This document shows positions 59,777 to 64,000 of a stretch of DNA of 64,000 nt, one piece after another. Below the pieces are notes generated by a model that did no database searches, was not told the DNA's origin, and saw only the letters and a list, made by a program, of their open reading frames with translations. The DNA lies in the NCBI GenBank assembly GCA_002104905.1, contig MCFE01000098.1, positions 1-64,000 on the forward strand. The letters run 5' to 3'. A program made the translations under genes and the position numbers. Every line of letters begins with the position of its first letter. The first letter of the stretch is position 1. The stretch is from Basidiobolus meristosporus CBS 931.73. Lineage: Eukaryota > Basidiobolomycota > Basidiobolomycetes > Basidiobolales > Basidiobolaceae.

Positions 59777-60700
59777 ATGTTAAGAAAGATGTTTTGTTGC
59801 ATAAAAATGATGACCAATGTCACAAATATATTACCAAGATGCTCCACCTGCAAAAGACTTAACCTGAGTATGAAGATAGGGACAACCACACCAATAACAG
59901 TTGACCTACCCTTCCACCAGGTAGGGATTGACTTTGTTAGCACCTTTATGAAATTAAAGAAAGGAGAACAATACAAAATAATTGCTACCAATTATTTCTC
60001 AATGTGGGTAGAAGCCCAAGCCATTCAAAGTAATGATCAGAAGACAACCACCCAATTCATTCTAGAGCATTTCATCTGCCAGCACAGATATCCTCCAATA
60101 CTCCTGTTCAACAATGGTGGTTCCTTCCTGAACAACACCGTGGCCATTTTTGCAAAATGATGGGCATGGAACAGGTCTTCATGGCTGCATATCACCCCCA
60201 CACCAATGGATTAACCAAGAGGACAAACCAGATGTGTTGCCATGTACTAGAGAAGCTTCACAGGGAACTTCCCCAGTCATGGGCCAAGCTGCTCCCACTG
60301 ACACTCCTATCAATGGGTATGATACCAAGTAAAACAACAGTTTCTACCTGTACAAAGTTTTGTATGGACAAAGGCCCAAGTGGCATGAAGAAGCTGGATT
60401 AATGATGATGGTGTCCCCTTGACAACAGATAACAAGTATGTAGAAAGGTTGATACACAATATTGCCCACCTATACATAAAAGTATTTGAAAATGCCAACA
60501 AGCATCTTCCCCCTCCACCCAAAAGTGAGAAACTAACAGAACAAAAGTGGAAACTAGGCAATAAGGTGTGGTAAAACCAAACCATTGCAAGCCTCAAGTT
60601 TTGCCCACAATTTTCACCCCAATGGATTGCCCCTTGGACCGCTATCAGCTTGGACCACACACCCAAGTACACCATCACCCTGAACAATAACAATTAGCAA
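59777..60700 (+). pseudogene. Gypsy integrase remnant
   Basis: The zinc-finger end RCSTCKRLN and the core VGIDFVSTFMKLKKGEQYK (first Asp) are present. The second catalytic Asp is lost (LLFNNGGSF where SDNGxxF is expected) and the third, Glu, is Lys (NGLTKRTNQ for NGxxERxN). A GPY/F-like stretch FSPQWIAPWT lies at about 60,610-60,640 after a stop. The integrase is dead. Confidence 0.85.
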
Positions 60701-60729
60701 CATAGCACCAGCCCATCTGAAACTGTTTC

Positions 60730-61840
60730 ATGATGGTCCACCAATTATCACTGAAACCAAAGTGTGATAAAACAATTATCAGGACAAGGATAGCGGAAGA
60801 CACAGGATACATACAAAGCTTATTAGTGGATATTTTAGTTGATGTGGGTTTAAATGATATGCGCAAGGAAGTTTGCCTAAAAGGGAGTACAAAAGAATGC
60901 ATATGGAAAGCACCAAAGGAAACAGTTCACCCTAAACTGGCAATACCCCTCCCACCAGCAGGAATCAAGATGATATTGAAAATGAGACCAACCTGCAAGT
61001 GTTGAGAGATATGGTACAAGCATTACAGGTGACAAGAGCCACCTATGAAGAGTTGTTTGCTGGGGCAGTCATCTTGATACAAGACACAATCAGAGAGGGA
61101 CAAGGCAAGTAACCTACACTGATACAAGGTATGGAGATACTACCCAAGAAGACCATGTACCACCTGAGAGGAGGTTCCTTGAGCATTAAGGAGAAGGACA
61201 CCACACTGATTCCTGTATCCATACTGGACACAGTCAGACAGAATATGAAAGGAATCAACTGTTGCACACTCACAAGGCCTTGAGAGCCCTCCTGCTTTAT
61301 TGCATACTTGCCATTAATAGGTACCATGGCTGTTGAGTTACATACAGACCTGGTACAGGCCACAAGAGCACCAGAAGTAGAACTCTCAATCCAAGGACTC
61401 CTCCAAGAAATTTGTAAGCATCTCAAACCGCATTTCCAAGTAGGAACCATCCCAGAGAAGATACTCAAACTGATTAAATACACTGGCCAGTTAACCCATG
61501 CAATTCACCAAGTGCTGTGTTACAACTATTGCAGTGGTTTACCATAGGAAAACTCAGGAACCAGAACAAAGTCCAACTCCAGGAGCCAAAGAAACTACCA
61601 CAGACTCAGTAGAAACCATGAGGCAAGTGCAAAAGCACCTTGATTGCACCACAGTCTTTACAGAAGAACAACAATACATCTTGGAAGAAGCAAAAACTTG
61701 TTATTGCAAGCTGCACCCAACTCTGCTGCCAAATGGTATCAGATACTTGCCCGCAACCACTTTGCAAGTAACAACCAACAATGGTACTATGGTGACTCCC
61801 CATGCTCTGTAAACAAAAACAACCCTGGAGAAGCAAGTTA
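60730..61840 (+). other. Unassigned coding-like region after gypsy integrase
   Basis: Several open stretches (60,730-61,005, 61,308-61,547, 61,498-61,812) lie between the integrase and the 3' LTR. They show phrases such as GLLQEICKHLKPHFQVGTIP and VFTEEQQYILEEAKTCYCKL. No chromodomain or envelope-like feature is visible. It may be a decayed extra frame of this gypsy lineage or captured host sequence. I do not recognise it. Confidence 0.4.
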
Positions 61841-61885
61841 GTCAAAGAACTTTGAGGACAAAGCTCCCTCTTAACCCATGGGATA

Positions 61886-62397
61886 TGTAAGTACTAAATG
61901 TAGTACTCACTCTTTGCCCAAGAGCTCTCCCCAGAGTCCTACCTGAAGTCCCTAAGTATCCTCCCTATGATTCCCCCATATGTCCTCCCTCCTATTCAAG
62001 CCCTTAACTAGTTGGAGAGATGGACAAGATTGAGTTGGTCTATGGTATTGGTGGCAAGGATAAGATGGTTGGAGGAGAGGAAGATTTTGGGAGGGAGATT
62101 TTACAGACAAGCATGGGGTTGTGGAGATAAAGGAATTCTATGAGGAGGACGTAACTGATGAGGGCGTAAGGTTTGCATTCAAGATCTAAGAGTTCTATAT
62201 TGGAGAGCATGGTTTTGTTGGGGAAGATGTTGCCTAAGATTTTGTTCTGGTAGTTGAGTTGGAGAGCTTTGGGGTAGCAACTATGTAGTGGAAGAGAATA
62301 TTGTTGGAATATAAATCAAGGTAAGAGACAAGATCCACAGATTTGACTTGATCTACAAGCTCTCCCACTCACCAAGTACAGCCAGTAATAACCCACA
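61886..62397 (+). repeat. 3' LTR of the gypsy element, with foreign middle
   Basis: It starts TGTAAGTACTAAATG and ends AATAACCCACA, matching both ends of the 5' LTR. The section from about 62,020 to 62,300 has no counterpart in the 5' LTR and replaces roughly 140 bp of it, so the LTR is 512 bp instead of 373. I see no polypurine tract just upstream. Confidence 0.75.
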
Positions 62398-62479
62398 GTG
62401 TTTTCTAATAAAAATCAGTTGCTTATTGCACCCAACCCATCTTAGCATTACTTAACAGATTACCCACACATTGGGGCTG

Positions 62480-63600
62480 CTTAGCTTCCTAATACCCTAG
62501 ACATAAGTGTCTCCATGTGCACATTTGTCCTCAGTATTTTCCAACTCTTCCTGGCTGTCCTCTATGTGTCAACTCATCAAATTCATGATGGACTTGAAGG
62601 TATTATTCTTGATGAGATTGAGATATGGTAGGACCTGGAACTTGACTTCTCCGCCTATATCCCCATATATCTGCTCCATAGGAAACTCCCCAAAGATGAA
62701 GCAAGGTCCAATATTCTCAACATACCAAGCAAGATGGAGTAGCAAATGGCTAAAGTAGTGGCAGAAAGCTACGCATTCAGCTCTATGTTTGTAGTAAAGC
62801 CACCCAAATCCAATCACAAACTCTTTGAACATAAGCTGTAGATGTGTCAAGTTGGCATTGGTGATCTGCTTCTATATAAATATTCTTGCAATGTCCACAT
62901 ATAACTCCCAATGCTTCCAATGTACTCTTGGTAGAAGTGGCCTCAGAAGACCACTTGAATAAACACATATCTAATTCATCTAGTCATTGCACCTGTACTG
63001 CTGCATATACATGTTAATGTGGATTGGAGCCTATGAGAAGTACTTAGGGTAGCAGATACTCTGTAAGTTTCTCCGGTACCTCATAGGGCTCATTTAGCTT
63101 GATATGCTCTATGGACAACTTGATCATCAGTATAGGGATATAGTTGAAAAGCAAATGCATTCCTGCCAGTGGAAAGCTTTTGCTCCAACAGATTCCCTCT
63201 ATCTTTAGTATCTCCAGTTTTCAATTAATTCCATATTCTGGCCAATGGCTTAGAGCTTGCCAACTTTGCTGCAATTGCATGCTTACTAATGTCGTTCTCT
63301 GTGTGGAAGGCTGATGTTCTTAGTGCTGGTGTTTGGGTAATAAAAATGTGTGTGAGTTATGGAGTAAATCCTCTGGATCTCACACACATAACAGCAATAC
63401 CATCCATTGTACCCAGAAAAGCTGGCTATCTTGCTGATGGTTGGTGTATATCCAATGCAGACTGTAATATATGCTTTTACCTGATAGCCATATACTATTA
63501 TCCTGCTCAAAAGCAAACAAAATTTATCCAGTAATGAGCACAGGTTGCTATTCAGGTTGGATGGAGATTTAGGCCCAGATACCAGTGAGACTACCATCAG
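62480..63600 (-). pseudogene. CACTA (En/Spm-like) Tnp2 transposase relic, second copy
   Basis: Minus-strand pieces carry YQVKAYITVCIGYTPTISKI then ASFSGYNGWYCCYVCEIQRIY (63,286-63,597), with a CCxxC metal-binding look, FKWSSEATSTKSTLEALGV (62,783-62,968), and HLLLHLAWYVENIGPCFIFG followed by EFPMEQIYG (62,569-62,850), the DUF4218-type motif. It is the same family as the plus-strand relic at 1,672-2,945. It also preserves the CEIQRIYSITHTHFYYP part, so it is the better copy. Frameshifts and stops break it. Confidence 0.65.
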
Positions 63601-64000
63601 ACTTCTGCTCTGATACCATAAGATAAGTGGCAGATTCAGGTTGATGAGAATCAGTGGCCAGCAGGATTTGCGGGTAAGCTACTTGTTTAATGAGAGTCCA
63701 TCAACAGCTAAGGTAAAGGCATGGTTGTACATACCTTCAAAGTAGCCCTTGTTTCTTAGCTGTTTGTAATGCTTGCCATCAAATAAATCTGATATGCTTG
63801 CACTTCATTGATACTGAGAGCACTACTTTATAGCTTCAAAATATTTGTTGGACTGCATGAGCTTCTTTATATGGAGTATTACTGGAATATATCTGGAGTG
63901 TGAACAATGTCTTCATACAATGGTGGCATTTTCTGATGGGAATGTCATGCAACTGTTAGCATATGTTTGAATCAGGACAGTCTCTGGGTCATAGGTTCCC
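63601..64000. other. AT-rich window end, likely transposon flank
   Basis: It continues upstream (in minus sense) of the Tnp2 relic and may hold its N-terminal part. I can identify no motif in it. Confidence 0.4.

Larger units (their letters stand above)
54936..62397 (+). mobile_element. Degenerate Ty3/gypsy retrotransposon
   Basis: 5' LTR 54,936-55,308, primer site 55,313-55,329, Gag with CCHC knuckle, aspartic protease, RT, RNase H, integrase, an extra unknown region, and 3' LTR 61,886-62,397. RT before RNase H before integrase defines the Ty3/gypsy order. Many stops and lost catalytic residues show it is old and dead. The flanks (ATATT left, GTGTT right) do not form a target duplication, so one end has been rearranged or the two LTRs come from different copies. 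An 820-bp LTR-like repeat interrupts the integrase zinc region. Confidence 0.88.

Overview
The window is a stretch of a eukaryotic, most likely fungal, nuclear chromosome. Protein genes have short introns (about 50-96 bp, GT...AG, many GTAAGT-like donors), the standard code fits, and the gene set is fungal: cytoplasmic dynein heavy chain, a Pho85-type CDK, ALG9, COG6, mitochondrial succinyl-CoA ligase alpha, plus an MgtA-type P-ATPase and an RtcB-family RNA ligase of bacterial type. Together these point to an early-diverging (non-Dikarya) fungus. That placement is inference; nothing here fixes the species.

Layout. (1) 1-4.1 kb: AT-rich transposon debris (an LTR-like repeat, a 244-bp-arm inverted repeat, CACTA/Tnp2 transposase relics, an old copia LTR fragment). 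(2) 4.4-9.6 kb: two intron-free genes of bacterial type on the minus strand (RtcB-like ligase, MgtA-like Mg2+ ATPase) with a mitochondrial-carrier relic between them. (3) 10.8-41.1 kb: a compact housekeeping block: Myb/SANT-like polyQ factor (-), succinyl-CoA ligase alpha (+), ALG9 (+), a 4,684-residue dynein heavy chain (+) ending convergently against PHO85-like kinase (-), COG6 (-) divergent from a stand-alone Utp12-domain protein (+), and an RGG-rich low-complexity protein (-). I resolved exon structures for all spliced genes and each closes in frame. (4) 41.9-62.4 kb: a nested stack of LTR retrotransposons. Several minus-strand Ty1/copia copies lie end to end or inside each other. The youngest (48,090-52,769; two 348-bp LTRs differing at 4 sites, 5-bp target duplication) sits inside an older copia copy, which is also interrupted by a plus-strand Ty3/gypsy element (54,936-62,397) that itself carries an LTR-like insertion. 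(5) 62.5-64 kb: another Tnp2 relic, in the opposite orientation to the one at the left end.

The housekeeping genes do not form one pathway. They cover mitochondrial energy metabolism (succinyl-CoA ligase), ER N-glycan assembly (ALG9), Golgi tethering (COG6), microtubule transport (dynein), phosphate/cell-cycle signalling (PHO85) and ribosome biogenesis (Utp12 protein). The most notable sequence observations are the copia primer-binding site, which matches the anticodon arm of initiator tRNA-Met (the half-tRNA primer of Drosophila copia) and overlaps the first Gag ATG; the pair of bacterial-type genes; the steep GC rise along the 13.1-kb last dynein exon; and the dated order of retrotransposon insertions. 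I found no CRISPR array, rRNA or tRNA gene.
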